NCBI RefSeq assembly: GCF_015291705.1
Contig: NZ_CP030050.1
Coordinates: 5,394,001-5,458,000 of the forward strand
From: Bradyrhizobium arachidis
GTDB taxonomy: Bacteria; Pseudomonadota; Alphaproteobacteria; Rhizobiales; Xanthobacteraceae
Reading direction: 5' to 3'
DNA: 64,000 nucleotides
In this document: piece by piece, positions 33,625 through 43,435 of the stretch
How the letters are laid out: each line of letters opens with the position of its first letter
How positions within the stretch are numbered: position 1 is the stretch's first letter
Translations under genes and position numbers: made by a program
The notes under the pieces: model-generated
The model's input: only the letters and a program-made list of their open reading frames with translations
What the model was told of the DNA's origin: nothing
The model's database searches: none

Positions 33625-34965
33625 ATGTCACGCAAGAAACTGACGCGACGTCAATTTGTGGCTGCCACTGCAATGTCCTCCGCGGCGCTGATCACCGCGC
33701 CCTATGTCCGGGGCGCCTACGCCGCCGGCAAACTCTCGATCGGCTTCTGGGACCATTGGGTGCCGGGCGCCAACAAGGCCTCGACCGATCTCGTCAATGA
33801 ATGGGCCGCGAAGGAGAAGGTCGAAGTCTCCATCGACTACATCACCAGCAACAACAAGAAGATCGAGCTGACCGCCGCCGCCGAGGCACAAGCCAAGTCC
33901 GGCCACGACATCCTTCAGATGCCGAGCTGGTGGCCGCAGGCCTATGCCGAGAATCTCGAGCCGCTCAACGACATCATGGAGCCGCTCATCAAGCAGAACG
34001 GCGAGGTGAACGGCACCGTCAAATATCTCGGACAGTCGGGCGGCAAGTGGCTCGCGACACCCGCGACACCCGGCAGCCAGATCAAGGGCCCCTGCTCCCG
34101 TATCGATCTGATGAAAAAGCATGCCGGCATCGACGTGCAGGAGATGTATCCGGCCGGCGGCCCGCCCAAGGTCGAGAACTGGACTATGGAGACCTTCCTG
34201 AAGGCGGCCGAGGCTTGCCACAAGGCAGGCTTTGCATTCGGCATCGGTCTTGGCGAGACCACCGACAGCGTGGACACCGCCGGCGCGATCTTCCAGTCCT
34301 TCGGTGCCGAGCTCGTCAATGCCAAGGGCGACATCACGGTGAAGACCGATCAGGTTCGCCAGGCCATGGAGTTCTACAAGAAGCTCATCGCGTTCCTGCC
34401 GCCCGACGCGCCGTCCTGGGACGACGCCTCGAACAACAAATGGCTGATTTCCGGCCGCGGCGCGATGATCCTCAATCCGCCGAGCGCCTGGGCCGTCGCC
34501 AAGCGCGACGCGCCGCAGGTCGCCGAGCAGTGCTGGACGCACGGCTTCCCGTCCGGTCCGAAGGGACGGTTTGCGCCGTACCTGCCCTATTTCTGGGGCG
34601 TCTGGAGCTTCGGCAAGAACAAGGAGGCGGCCAAGAGCCTGCTCGTTCACCTGTCCTCGCCAACGTCGATCGAGAAATTCGTTGCGGTGAGCGGCGGCTA
34701 CGACCTGCCGGCCTACGCCAACATGACCAAGTTCAAGACATGGGAGGAGGAAGGCCCGCCGAAGGGCACGCTCTTCCACTATCCGGACCCCTACAAGCAT
34801 CAGACGCTGTCGATCGCAGCGTCGCCCGCGCCGCCCAAGATCGCGCAGCAGATCTACTTCCAGGCGACGCTGACCAAGATGGCGCTGCGATATGCGCGGG
34901 GCGAAACGCTGGATCAGGCGCTCGCCTGGGCCGAAGGCGAGTGCGAAGGCTTCATGCGGAGCTAG
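33625..34965 (+). CDS. Sugar-type ABC transporter substrate-binding protein, family 1
   Basis: The 446-residue periplasmic protein begins with a twin-arginine signal (LTRRQFVAATAMSSAAL, cleavage near AYAA). The fold pattern is that of family 1 solute-binding proteins (IGFWDHWVPGANKA, GHDILQMPSWWPQAYAENLEPL, ISGRGAMILNPPSAWA). It delivers a carbohydrate-type ligand to the permeases that follow. The ATG at 33625 is chosen over 33490 because it starts the signal peptide and has GCGAGGAAACGAG upstream. The ligand cannot be assigned; the linked hydroxyacid dehydrogenase hints at a sugar acid or polyol. Confidence 0.93.
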   Translation: MSRKKLTRRQFVAATAMSSAALITAPYVRGAYAAGKLSIGFWDHWVPGANKASTDLVNEWAAKEKVEVSIDYITSNNKKIELTAAAEAQAKSGHDILQMPSWWPQAYAENLEPLNDIMEPLIKQNGEVNGTVKYLGQSGGKWLATPATPGSQIKGPCSRIDLMKKHAGIDVQEMYPAGGPPKVENWTMETFLKAAEACHKAGFAFGIGLGETTDSVDTAGAIFQSFGAELVNAKGDITVKTDQVRQAMEFYKKLIAFLPPDAPSWDDASNNKWLISGRGAMILNPPSAWAVAKRDAPQVAEQCWTHGFPSGPKGRFAPYLPYFWGVWSFGKNKEAAKSLLVHLSSPTSIEKFVAVSGGYDLPAYANMTKFKTWEEEGPPKGTLFHYPDPYKHQTLSIAASPAPPKIAQQIYFQATLTKMALRYARGETLDQALAWAEGECEGFMRS

Positions 34966-35102
34966 GCCGGGACTCCGCCGAGGCGATTGACGCCGCGCGC
35001 GTGTATCGCCTCGGCATCCTCATCCGCATGACCGTGGAGCCGACCGGTATGGCCGGCCTCGTGGCTCGACAGTTTACGAAAAGCTGACCCAAGGACTCTG
35101 CC

Positions 35103-36041
35103 ATGGCCGATGTCGTCGTTGAGCAAGGTCGCCTCGCCCGTGCGGCGGGCGCGCGCAAGGGATCGGGCCTGCGCAACGCGCTGGGCCGAAAATCCACGGT
35201 CGCGTTCTTCCTGACGCTGCCGCTGATCCTCCTGATCGCGCTGCTCGTGCTCTATCCCGCCTTCTATTCGCTCTATCTGGCGACGCTGAACAAGGCGATG
35301 ACGAAATTCGTCGGCCTTAGCAACTTCACCTTCCTGTTCAAGCGCGAGACGTTCTGGATGGTGGTGAAGCAGTCCTGCATCTTCGCGATCACCGCCGTGA
35401 TCTTCAAGGCGCTGATCGGCTTCATCGTCGCGCATTTCGTCCACAACATTCCCGGCAAGAAGCAGCGCAAATGGCGCGGCATGCTGCTGGTGCCCTGGGT
35501 GATCCCGCCGGCGATGAGCACGCTCGCCTGGCTGTGGCTGTTCGACCCCTCCTACAGCGCCTTCAACTACACGCTCTCATTCTTCGGTGTCGGGCCGATC
35601 CCATGGCTCGGCGACACTTTCTGGGCGCGCTTCTCGGTCATCCTTGTCAACGTCTGGTACGGCGCGCCGTTCTTCCTGATCATGTATCTGGCGGCGCTGA
35701 AATCCGTGCCCGACCAGCTCTACGAAGCGGCGGCGATCGACGGCGCCAATTGGTGGCAGCGGATCTGGTACGTCACGCTGCCGATGATGCGCAACATCAT
35801 CGCCATCACCACCCTGTTCTCGCTGATCGTCACCTTCGCCAATTTCGACATCGTGCGCATCCTGACCTCCGGCGGCCCGCTCGATACGACGCATCTGTTC
35901 GCCACCTGGGCGTTCCAGGTCGGCATCCAGAGCAGCGACATTCCGCTCGGCGCCTGCGTGTCGTTGTTCATGGTGCCGATCCTCGCCGTCGCAGCGGTCT
36001 TCATCCTGCGTGATGTCACCAAGCGGGGGAACGAAGCCTGA
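35103..36041 (+). CDS. Sugar-type ABC permease (MalF/UgpA-like)
   Basis: The 312-residue protein has about six membrane spans and the permease loop EAAAIDGANWWQRIWYVTLPMM. It starts 138 bases after the binding-protein stop and overlaps the next permease gene by one base. It forms the membrane channel with that partner. Confidence 0.94.
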   Translation: MADVVVEQGRLARAAGARKGSGLRNALGRKSTVAFFLTLPLILLIALLVLYPAFYSLYLATLNKAMTKFVGLSNFTFLFKRETFWMVVKQSCIFAITAVIFKALIGFIVAHFVHNIPGKKQRKWRGMLLVPWVIPPAMSTLAWLWLFDPSYSAFNYTLSFFGVGPIPWLGDTFWARFSVILVNVWYGAPFFLIMYLAALKSVPDQLYEAAAIDGANWWQRIWYVTLPMMRNIIAITTLFSLIVTFANFDIVRILTSGGPLDTTHLFATWAFQVGIQSSDIPLGACVSLFMVPILAVAAVFILRDVTKRGNEA

Positions 36042-36952
36042 TGAGCACGCTCACAATCGACAAGGCCGGGCCTTCCCGAAAGGTCAAGTATGGCAGCATG
36101 AGCCGCGACCGCGCCTGGGCGCTGCGCTGGTCCTATTTCTTCCTGGTGCTGTTCGCGATCTTCTTCCTGACGCCGCCGATCTACATGCTGATCACTTCGC
36201 TCAAGAGCAGCGCGGAAATATCGGCGGCAACCAACCCGTGGTGGGTGTTCCACCCGACGCTGTCGAACTATGTCGAGCTCCTGACCTCGAACCAGTTTTT
36301 GCGGTTCTTCTGGAACTCGTCGATCATCTCGATCACGGTCGTGATCATCACGATGCTGATCAGCATCCCCGCGGCCTTCGCGTTGGCGCGGATGAAGTTC
36401 TGGGGCTCGGCGACTCTGGCCACCGGCGTCTTCCTCACCTACCTGATCCCGGACAGCCTTCTGTTCATTCCGCTGTTCAAGATGCTCGGGGTGATCCAGG
36501 ACCTGACCGGCATCACGCTGCTCAACCGATGGTACGTGCTGCTGTTCATCTATCCGACCCTGACGGTGCCGTTCTGCACCTGGATCATGATCGGCTATTT
36601 CGCCTCGATCCCGAAGGAGCTCGATGAGGCCGCCCTCATCGACGGCGCCTCCTGGCTTCAGACCCTGACGCGGATCTTCATCCCGGTCGCGCTGCCCGGG
36701 CTGATCGCGGCGACCATCTTCGCCTTCACGGTGTCCTGGGCGCAGTTCCTCTATCCGCTGGTGTTCACGACCTCAGTGGATCAGCTCGTGCTGCCGGTCG
36801 GCATCACCACGACGCTGATCAAGGGCGACGTGTTCAACTGGGGACAGATCATGACCGGTGCGCTGCTGGGCGCCGCGCCGCCGCTGATCATCTACGCCTT
36901 CCTGATGGACTACTACATTGCCGGCCTGACCGCCGGTGCGACAAAGGGTTGA
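36041..36952 (+). CDS. Sugar-type ABC permease (MalG/UgpE-like)
   Basis: The 303-residue protein has six spans and the MalG-type loop DEAALIDGASWLQTLTRIFIP. The second permease of the importer. The start codon overlaps the preceding TGA by one base, and the ATPase gene follows six bases after its stop, so the three are translated together. Confidence 0.94.
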   Translation: MSTLTIDKAGPSRKVKYGSMSRDRAWALRWSYFFLVLFAIFFLTPPIYMLITSLKSSAEISAATNPWWVFHPTLSNYVELLTSNQFLRFFWNSSIISITVVIITMLISIPAAFALARMKFWGSATLATGVFLTYLIPDSLLFIPLFKMLGVIQDLTGITLLNRWYVLLFIYPTLTVPFCTWIMIGYFASIPKELDEAALIDGASWLQTLTRIFIPVALPGLIAATIFAFTVSWAQFLYPLVFTTSVDQLVLPVGITTTLIKGDVFNWGQIMTGALLGAAPPLIIYAFLMDYYIAGLTAGATKG

Positions 36953-36958
36953 TGACTC

Positions 36959-38059
<1,101 letters not shown>

Positions 38060-38093
38060 GGCCGGCTCAAGAAACGCGAGCAGGCGGGGAGCA

Positions 38094-39083
38094 ATGGCGA
38101 CCAACAAGAAGAAGATTTTCGTTACACAAACTTTGTCGCAAGGAGCACGTGCCCTTCTCACCCAGCGGGACGATATCGAGCTCGTCGAGTTTTCGAACCT
38201 GATCTCGGCCAAGGATTTCGAGGCCCTGCTGAAGAGCCATGCGCCGGTCCATGGCGTGGCGCTGGGGGCGACCGCCTTCGGCGAGACCGAGCTCGAGGCG
38301 TCCAGGGACATGAAGGTGGTGACCCGCATCGGCGTCGGCTACGACGCCGTCGACGTGCCCGCCCTCTCCCGCCGCAAGGTGCCGTTGATGGTCGCGGGTA
38401 GCGCGAACTCGCCCTCGGTCGCCGAACAGGCGCTGTTCATGATGCTGACGCTGGCCAAGCGCGCCAATGAGATGCACGCCTGCGTCAAGGACGGCAAATG
38501 GGCCGATCGACTCGGCATGCTGCCGTTCGACCTTTACGGCAAGACCGTGCTGATCATCGGCTTCGGCCGCATCGGCAGCCGCACCGCCAAGCGCTGCCTG
38601 GCGATGGAAATGAAGGTTCAGGTCTACGATCCCTACAAGCCTGCAGCCGACATCAAGGCCGCCGGCTGCGAGCCGGTCACCGACCTCGACGCCGCGCTGC
38701 CGAGCGCCGATTTCGTCAGCATCCACTGCCCGAAGACGCCCGAGACCGTCGGCCTGTTCGATGCGGCGCGTATCCGCCGGATGAAGCCGAAATCCTACCT
38801 CATCAACACCGCGCGCGGCGGCATCGTGAAGGAGGCGGCGCTGTATGATGCGCTCGTCTCGGGCAAGATCGCCGGTGCCGGCATCGACGTGTTCGAGGTG
38901 GAGCCGCCGCCGGTCAGCAATGCGCTGTTCGCGCTGCCCAACGTCATCATGGCCCCGCATGTCGCCGGCGTCACGGTCGAGGCGGTCCAGCGCATGAGCG
39001 AGCAGACCGCGCGCAACATCCTGAGCGTACTGGACGGCGACCCCATCAGGCAGAACGTCATCAATCAGGACGTGCTGGGCTGA
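38094..39083 (+). CDS. D-2-hydroxyacid dehydrogenase (phosphoglycerate dehydrogenase-like)
   Basis: The 329-residue protein has the Rossmann motif GFGRIGSRTAKRC, the catalytic Arg in LINTARGGIV, a Glu in DVFEVEPPP and a His in MAPHVAGVT, the Arg-Glu-His set of this NAD(P)-dependent family. It lacks the C-terminal ACT domain of long SerA, so serine synthesis is not implied. It starts 34 bases after the ABC ATPase and probably acts on the compound imported by that transporter. Substrate unknown. Confidence 0.9.
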   Translation: MATNKKKIFVTQTLSQGARALLTQRDDIELVEFSNLISAKDFEALLKSHAPVHGVALGATAFGETELEASRDMKVVTRIGVGYDAVDVPALSRRKVPLMVAGSANSPSVAEQALFMMLTLAKRANEMHACVKDGKWADRLGMLPFDLYGKTVLIIGFGRIGSRTAKRCLAMEMKVQVYDPYKPAADIKAAGCEPVTDLDAALPSADFVSIHCPKTPETVGLFDAARIRRMKPKSYLINTARGGIVKEAALYDALVSGKIAGAGIDVFEVEPPPVSNALFALPNVIMAPHVAGVTVEAVQRMSEQTARNILSVLDGDPIRQNVINQDVLG

Positions 39084-39104
39084 GCCAAATCCGAAGGCGG
39101 GCAG

Positions 39105-39192
39105 CTAAAGCGTGATAAATCATCATCGCGCTTTAGTTCATTGTTTGAGCATGATCTTTTCGGAAACCGCTGCACACTTTCCGGATCATGCA
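39105..39192. repeat. Dispersed intergenic repeat of the rhizobial GAGCATGATC type
   Basis: The stretch contains AAAGCGTGATAAATCATCATCGCGCTTTAG-like palindromic halves, then GAGCATGATCTTTTCGG, a short spacer and CCGGATCATGC, which pair with each other. I recognise this arrangement as a short repeat seen many times in Bradyrhizobium and related genomes. It is noncoding. Confidence 0.7.
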
Positions 39193-39340
39193 TGGTCCGC
39201 CCGCCTTCGGAAGGCCAGAATGCGTCCCATTTTGGTGCAGATCGGGCCCCAACTCAGCCTTAATCGAACCCGCGTAATATATCCGGCCGCGGCGGCAGTG
39301 GGACAGACTTGCCAGCCGCGTCGAGCTGGAGGATGGACCC

Positions 39341-39838
39341 TTGTCAGAGATCGACCCGACCGACCACGCGCTGGCGACCATCGCGAGCATCTTGGAGGAC
39401 CCCGAACCGGGCGTCATCGTCCGCGAAATCGAGATCATCCGCGAGACCGAGGTCGTCGTCGGTGAGCAGCCGGCCGCCGAAGAACATGAAGAACATGCTG
39501 ACGAACATCATGCGGTCGACGAGCATCCGGTGGTCGACGAGCAGCCCTTGGTGCCTGATCACACCGATGCCGACGGCTACAGCAAGGTCGGTCCCGGACC
39601 GATGGTGGCGATCCGCCTGAAATGGACGGTCCATCGCGGCGACGACGGCCAGTACTATGTCCACGAGACCATCGGCGAACAGTCCGCGCCCGTGGTCAGC
39701 GGCCCGATGACCAGCGAGGCCGCCGTGCGCTTCGTCGACGAGCACGAGGACGAGGCGCACCGTCGCTTCGAGCTGCTGCGCAGCGAGATCGCCGGCCGCA
39801 GCTCGCTCGCCGAGCTCGAGCGCAAGGGCGACGCCTAA
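39341..39838 (+). CDS. Acidic, His-rich cytoplasmic protein of unknown function
   Basis: The 165-residue protein has an N-terminal acidic part with a His/Glu/Asp-rich run (EEHEEHADEHHAVDEHP, about residues 47-63). A more regular C-terminal domain follows (MVAIRLKWTVHRGDDGQYYVHETIGE, FVDEHEDEAHRRFELLRSEI). The TTG start at 39341 is supported by GGAGG eight bases upstream. The His-rich run could bind metal. No signal or membrane segment; family unknown. Confidence 0.68.
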   Translation: MSEIDPTDHALATIASILEDPEPGVIVREIEIIRETEVVVGEQPAAEEHEEHADEHHAVDEHPVVDEQPLVPDHTDADGYSKVGPGPMVAIRLKWTVHRGDDGQYYVHETIGEQSAPVVSGPMTSEAAVRFVDEHEDEAHRRFELLRSEIAGRSSLAELERKGDA

Positions 39839-39865
39839 GGCCCATCTCTGGCCGCACGCCTCCGC

Positions 39866-39892
39866 ACACCTCTCCCGACCGGGGAGAGGTGT
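39866..39892. terminator. Hairpin between convergent genes
   Basis: A perfect 11-base stem ACACCTCTCCC/GGGAGAGGTGT lies between the convergent His-rich and DUF1993 genes. There is no T tract, so it may be a bidirectional terminator or a dispersed hairpin. Confidence 0.5.
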
Positions 39893-39907
39893 ACATCGAG
39901 CCTGGCG

Positions 39908-40417
39908 CTACTTCCTTCCCAAAAAATCCTTCTTCACGAGTTCGACGCCGGCGTGCCGCAGCAGGTCGTAGGCCGTCGTGACGTGAAAGAAGAATTGCGG
40001 GACGCTGTTGGTGAGCAGCAGCGTCCGCCCCGTGAAGGGCAGCTCGGTCCCGTTCTTCAGCCGGAAGAAGACCTTCAGCTCCGCCGCCGCGTCGATCTCG
40101 GCGCGCGGCAGGCTTTCAATGAATTCGATTGAGGTGGCGATGCGGGCCTGAAGGCCGGCCATGTCGTGCTCGAGCGGCGGCAGCGCCACCGGCTCGCACT
40201 GTGCCAGCAGCGCTGGCGCAACCACCGCGTGACGGCAGGCCTCGCCGACCTGCTGGGCCAGGTCGTACATGTTCGGCGCCATGCGCATGCCGAGCAGCAC
40301 CGCCGGATTGAACTTGCGCGCCTCGGCATAGGCAACGCCCTTGTCGAGCAGGACCGACAGGTTGCGCAAATACGGCACGAAGAGGCCGACCGAGGCCTCG
40401 TACATCGAGATCGTCAC
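39908..40417 (-). CDS. DUF1993 family protein
   Basis: The 169-residue protein has the DUF1993 pattern (SMYEASVGLFVPYLRNLSVLLDKG, FNPAVLLGMRMAPNMYDLAQQV, TNSVPQFFFHVTTAYDLLRHAGVE), a DinB-like helical fold. Function unknown. The GTG at 40417 is used because AAGGGAA lies upstream and residues before it are not protein-like. The open frame continues for over 500 codons upstream only because the antisense strand of the Pro/Ala-rich gene has no stops. Divergent from the PheC-like gene. Confidence 0.88.
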   Translation of the reverse strand: MTISMYEASVGLFVPYLRNLSVLLDKGVAYAEARKFNPAVLLGMRMAPNMYDLAQQVGEACRHAVVAPALLAQCEPVALPPLEHDMAGLQARIATSIEFIESLPRAEIDAAAELKVFFRLKNGTELPFTGRTLLLTNSVPQFFFHVTTAYDLLRHAGVELVKKDFLGRK

Positions 40418-40519
40418 GACAAGATTCCCTTCAATTCCGTCTCGCCAGCAACTGGCATCTGGTCTAAATCCACACGTCGAGGGCTGCACAATGACAGCTC
40501 GGGCATGGGTGGAAAAGAG

Positions 40520-41302
40520 ATGATCGTTCGTATAGTGACGGCTCTGGCCGTGGTCCTGCTGGCAAGTCTTTCGGCGCACGCACAGCAGGCGGCCCCCTCG
40601 CGCCTCGACGAGATCGTCAAGCGCGGCACGTTGCGCGTCGGCATGACCGGCGACTACAAGCCGTTCACCTACCTCGACAAGGCTACGCAGCAGTTCTCCG
40701 GCTTCGACGTCGACATGGCGGAGGCGCTCGGCAAGGCGCTCGGCGTCAAGGTCGAGTTCGTGCCGACCGCCTGGCCGAAGCTGATGAAGGATTTCGAGGC
40801 CGACCAGTTCGACATCGCCATGGGCGGCGTGTCGGTGACGCTCGACCGGCAGAGGAAGGGCTTCTTCTCGACGCCGATCATGCGCGAGGGCAAGACGCCG
40901 ATCACCCGCTGCGCCGACGTCGGCAAGTACCAGACGCTTGCCGACATCGACAAGAAGGGCACCCGCGTCATCGTCAATCCCGGCGGCACCAATGAGCGTT
41001 TCGCGCGTGCCAACGTTCGGGATGCCGAGATCACGGTCTTCCCCGACAACACCGTGATCTTCGACGAGATCGCCAAGGGCAATGCCGACCTGATGATGAC
41101 GGACGCATCCGAGACGCGCTACCAGCAGAAGCAGCATTCGGGCGTGCTTTGCGCGGTGCATCCGGACAAGCCGTTCGACTTCTCCGAGAAGGCCTACTGG
41201 CTCCAGCGCGACATGGCGCTGAAGGCGTTCGTCGACCAGTGGCTGCACATTTCCATGGAAGACGGCAGCTACAAGAAGATCTACGCCGCCTGGTTCGACT
41301 AG
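40520..41302 (+). CDS. pheC: Periplasmic cyclohexadienyl (arogenate/prephenate) dehydratase-like protein
   Basis: The 260-residue protein has a signal peptide (IVRIVTALAVVLLASLSAHA). The mature part follows PheC closely: LRVGMTGDYKPFTY, GFDVDMAEALGKALG, FDIAMGGVSVTLDRQRKGFF, GKTPITRC, VNPGGTNERFARAN and PFDFSEKAYWLQRD. PheC converts prephenate or arogenate to phenylpyruvate or phenylalanine outside the cytoplasm and has the fold of a solute-binding protein. A plain amino-acid binding protein is the alternative, but the Asn-Pro-Gly-Gly-Thr-Asn-Glu motif favours the enzyme. The ATG at 40520 has GGAAAAGAG upstream. Confidence 0.82.
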   Translation: MIVRIVTALAVVLLASLSAHAQQAAPSRLDEIVKRGTLRVGMTGDYKPFTYLDKATQQFSGFDVDMAEALGKALGVKVEFVPTAWPKLMKDFEADQFDIAMGGVSVTLDRQRKGFFSTPIMREGKTPITRCADVGKYQTLADIDKKGTRVIVNPGGTNERFARANVRDAEITVFPDNTVIFDEIAKGNADLMMTDASETRYQQKQHSGVLCAVHPDKPFDFSEKAYWLQRDMALKAFVDQWLHISMEDGSYKKIYAAWFD

Positions 41303-41321
41303 AGCGTTTCGATCTCGAGTC

Positions 41322-41344
41322 CCGTTCCGATTCCAGCGGAACGG
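41322..41344 (+). terminator. Hairpin downstream of the PheC-like gene
   Basis: A seven-base stem CCGTTCC/GGAACGG lies 20 bases after the stop, extended by GAG/CTC outside two mismatches. There is no T tract; it may be part of a dispersed repeat beginning AGAGCGTTTCGATC. Confidence 0.35.
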
Positions 41345-41446
41345 CGCTCCAGGCCGCGTCCTCCTGTCGCCTGCCTCTGCCAAACTTTGGACCGGCCCCA
41401 GGCCTATTGAACCCGGAACAGCGGGACGACGACTCATACCGAGACA

Positions 41447-41460
41447 GTGATCTAGATCAC
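41447..41460. promoter_or_regulatory. Perfect 14-base palindrome, Crp/Fnr/FixK-type site candidate
   Basis: GTGATCTAGATCAC is a perfect palindrome 60 bases before the ATG at 41521. It keeps the TGA-N6-TCA core of Crp/Fnr-family boxes. Bradyrhizobium FixK2 boxes have TTG at the outer half-site, so the first base pair differs from that consensus and a Crp-like reader is equally possible. Confidence 0.5.
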
Positions 41461-41520
41461 GTTTTGGAATGAAGCCGGCGCGTAAGCGTTGGTGCGGGAC
41501 CACCTGTTCGGGAGATGGAA

Positions 41521-42399
41521 ATGAGGAAGCTGTTGGCCACGGCCGCATTCCTTTTGGCGAGCACCACTGCGCAAGCGCAGTACACCTTCGAATATGGCGG
41601 GCGCACCATCCGCATCGATCCGGACCGCGGCACGGTGCAGATCCCCGGCGTGTACGACAATACCGGCCAGGGCAAGGCCAAGAAGGCCAAGAAGAACGAG
41701 ACGCCCGCAGACAAGCAGCCGCCGCAGCAGGCCAAGGTCGATCCGCAACCGCCAGCCGCGCCGGCTCCCGCCGCTCCAGTCGCAGCGCCGCCCGCCGCAG
41801 AGCAAGCACCTGCGCCGGCGGCCGCAGCACCGCCGCCCGCGCCGCCCCCACCTGCTCCCCCTCCGGCAGCGACCGCCAGCAATGCCCCGGCCGAGACGGC
41901 TGTGCTGCCGCCGCCCGCCCCGCCTCCGGCACGCGCACCGGTCGAGCAGCAGGCCGCTCCGGCCGCGGCATCGCCGCCGGCCCCGACCGTGGCTGCTGCA
42001 CCTCCGGCGCCGCCTCCGCCGCCAGCTCCAGCGCCCGCCCCCACTCAGTCGGCCGCCGTCGCCCCGCCGGCTCCCGCAGCAGCGCCCGCGCGCGATCTCA
42101 ATTCGCCGCTCGGCGTCTGGCTCACCGAGGAGAAGGAAGGTAAGGTCCGCATCGAGCAATGCGGCAACAATCTCTGCGGCTACTCGGTCGATTCAAAATC
42201 GAACCAGAACGGCGAGCAGGTCCTGATCAACATGAAGCCCGGCAAGGACCAGAAATGGTCCGGGCGAATCCTCGATCCCAACTCCGGCTCGACCTACGAT
42301 TCAACGATCGCAATGAAGGGCACCGACCGCCTGCGCGTGCAGGGCTGCGCCTTCGGCGGCATGTTCTGCGGCGGCCAGACCTGGACGCGGGTGAACTGA
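41521..42399 (+). CDS. Exported protein with long Pro/Ala linker and DUF2147-type C-terminus
   Basis: The 292-residue protein has a signal peptide (to AQAQ, about 20 residues) and a short N-terminal beta segment (YTFEYGGRTIRIDPDRGTVQ). A roughly 130-residue linker of Pro and Ala follows (about 50-190). The C-terminal domain (SPLGVWLTEEKEGKVRIEQCGNNLCGYSV to QGCAFGGMFCGGQTWTRV) matches DUF2147, a lipocalin-like extracytoplasmic fold with conserved Cys. The Pro-rich linker suggests it spans the periplasm or wall region. ATG 41521 has GGAG upstream; an in-frame ATG at 41515 is possible. Confidence 0.85.
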   Translation: MRKLLATAAFLLASTTAQAQYTFEYGGRTIRIDPDRGTVQIPGVYDNTGQGKAKKAKKNETPADKQPPQQAKVDPQPPAAPAPAAPVAAPPAAEQAPAPAAAAPPPAPPPPAPPPAATASNAPAETAVLPPPAPPPARAPVEQQAAPAAASPPAPTVAAAPPAPPPPPAPAPAPTQSAAVAPPAPAAAPARDLNSPLGVWLTEEKEGKVRIEQCGNNLCGYSVDSKSNQNGEQVLINMKPGKDQKWSGRILDPNSGSTYDSTIAMKGTDRLRVQGCAFGGMFCGGQTWTRVN

Positions 42400-42425
42400 A
42401 TTCGAGCCAGACGTTCTGACGGAGA

Positions 42426-42454
42426 CAAAGGGCCCGCAAGGGCCCTTTGCTTTT
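42426..42454 (+). terminator. Rho-independent terminator
   Basis: A perfect ten-base stem CAAAGGGCCC/GGGCCCTTTG with a GCAA tetraloop is followed by CTTTTTCC, 27 bases after the DUF2147 gene stop. Confidence 0.9.
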
Positions 42455-42575
42455 TCCGCCGCATCACTGCGAAGTGCGGCAGCTCACACAGCATCTCGCA
42501 CACGTGACAGCCCTCACATCGCCGGTTGCGCCGCCATGCGACGGTCGGCGCATGGTCAACCCCAAGGGGCGTGTC

Positions 42576-42932
42576 ATGAACGGATTTCGCAGAGGTCTCT
42601 TCGTCAGCATTGTCGCCATCGCGTTCCCGCTCGCGCAGGCCGATGCGGCCGGCTCCACCTTCGACGGCACGTGGAATGTCCGTATCTCGTCCTCGAGCGA
42701 GACCTGCGGCAACGGCGCGACGGTCGCGATCGGCATCAGCAACGGCCAGATCGCCTCGAGCAGCGCGGCGGTGACGGCCTCGGGCCGCGTGGCGGAAGCC
42801 GGCAGCATCAATGTCACCTTGAGCACCGGCATCAAGCGCGCGGTCGGCTTCGGCCGCCTCAACGGCACGTCCGGCTCCGGCACCTGGCGCGGCGCCATGT
42901 GCACCGGAACATGGACTGCCGAGCGGATGTAG
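42576..42932 (+). CDS. Small exported protein
   Basis: The 118-residue protein has a signal peptide (MNGFRRGLFVSIVAIAFPLAQADA). The compact, Ser/Gly/Thr-rich mature domain (FDGTWNVRISSSSETCGNGA, GFGRLNGTSGSGTWRGAMCTGTW) has two Cys that could pair. It looks like a small beta protein of the lipocalin-like type. ATG 42576 has AAGGGG six bases upstream. Family unknown. Confidence 0.78.
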   Translation: MNGFRRGLFVSIVAIAFPLAQADAAGSTFDGTWNVRISSSSETCGNGATVAIGISNGQIASSSAAVTASGRVAEAGSINVTLSTGIKRAVGFGRLNGTSGSGTWRGAMCTGTWTAERM

Positions 42933-43007
42933 GTCGTGTGTCCCGGACGCGATGCGGCAACGCTGCACCGCTGATCCGGGACACAGAATTTTGCAGAAAG
43001 CGGAGAG

Positions 43008-43412
43008 CTAGCCGAGCGGCGCGCCGTATTCCTCGTCCGTCACCGGATGAAGCCAGGTCGAGAACTTGCCGTCGAGCGCTTCCTGCATGGCGATGTGGCA
43101 CATGCCGTTGGTCGGCGACGCGCCGTGCCAGTGCAGCTCACCGGGCGGGATCCAGATGGTGTCACCGGGGCGGATCTCGCGGATCGGGCCGCCCTTGGCT
43201 TGGATGCGGCCAACGCCGGAGATCACGTAGAGCGTCTGCCCGAGCGGATGGTGATGCCAGTTGGTGCGCGCGCCGGGCTCGAACGAGACGCGCGAGCAGT
43301 TCAGGTGCGCCGGCTCCGGCGTCATGATCACAGGGTCCTGCCACACGGTGCCGGTGAAGTTTTCCTTGGGCGCGCGGCGGGTTGGCCGCGTGCCTGCGAC
43401 GTGAATCTCCAT
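43008..43412 (-). CDS. Cupin-domain protein
   Basis: The 134-residue single cupin has motif 1 (TNWHHHPLGQTLYVISGVGRI) and motif 2 (PGDTIWIPPGELHWHGASP), with His/Glu-type metal ligands. Homologues are often annotated as quercetin-dioxygenase-like or carboxymuconolactone-linked cupins. It lies 23 bases after the RraA-like gene on the same strand, so both may serve one catabolic step. Substrate unknown. Confidence 0.9.
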   Translation of the reverse strand: MEIHVAGTRPTRRAPKENFTGTVWQDPVIMTPEPAHLNCSRVSFEPGARTNWHHHPLGQTLYVISGVGRIQAKGGPIREIRPGDTIWIPPGELHWHGASPTNGMCHIAMQEALDGKFSTWLHPVTDEEYGAPLG

Positions 43413-43435
43413 GGGGTACCTCGTTTCCTAATCCG

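Noticed and set aside
39908..42001. A 697-codon minus-strand open frame
   Set aside because: Only its last 169 codons are a real gene (DUF1993). The rest is antisense of the PheC-like gene and of the Pro/Ala-rich linker, where GC-rich codons remove stops.
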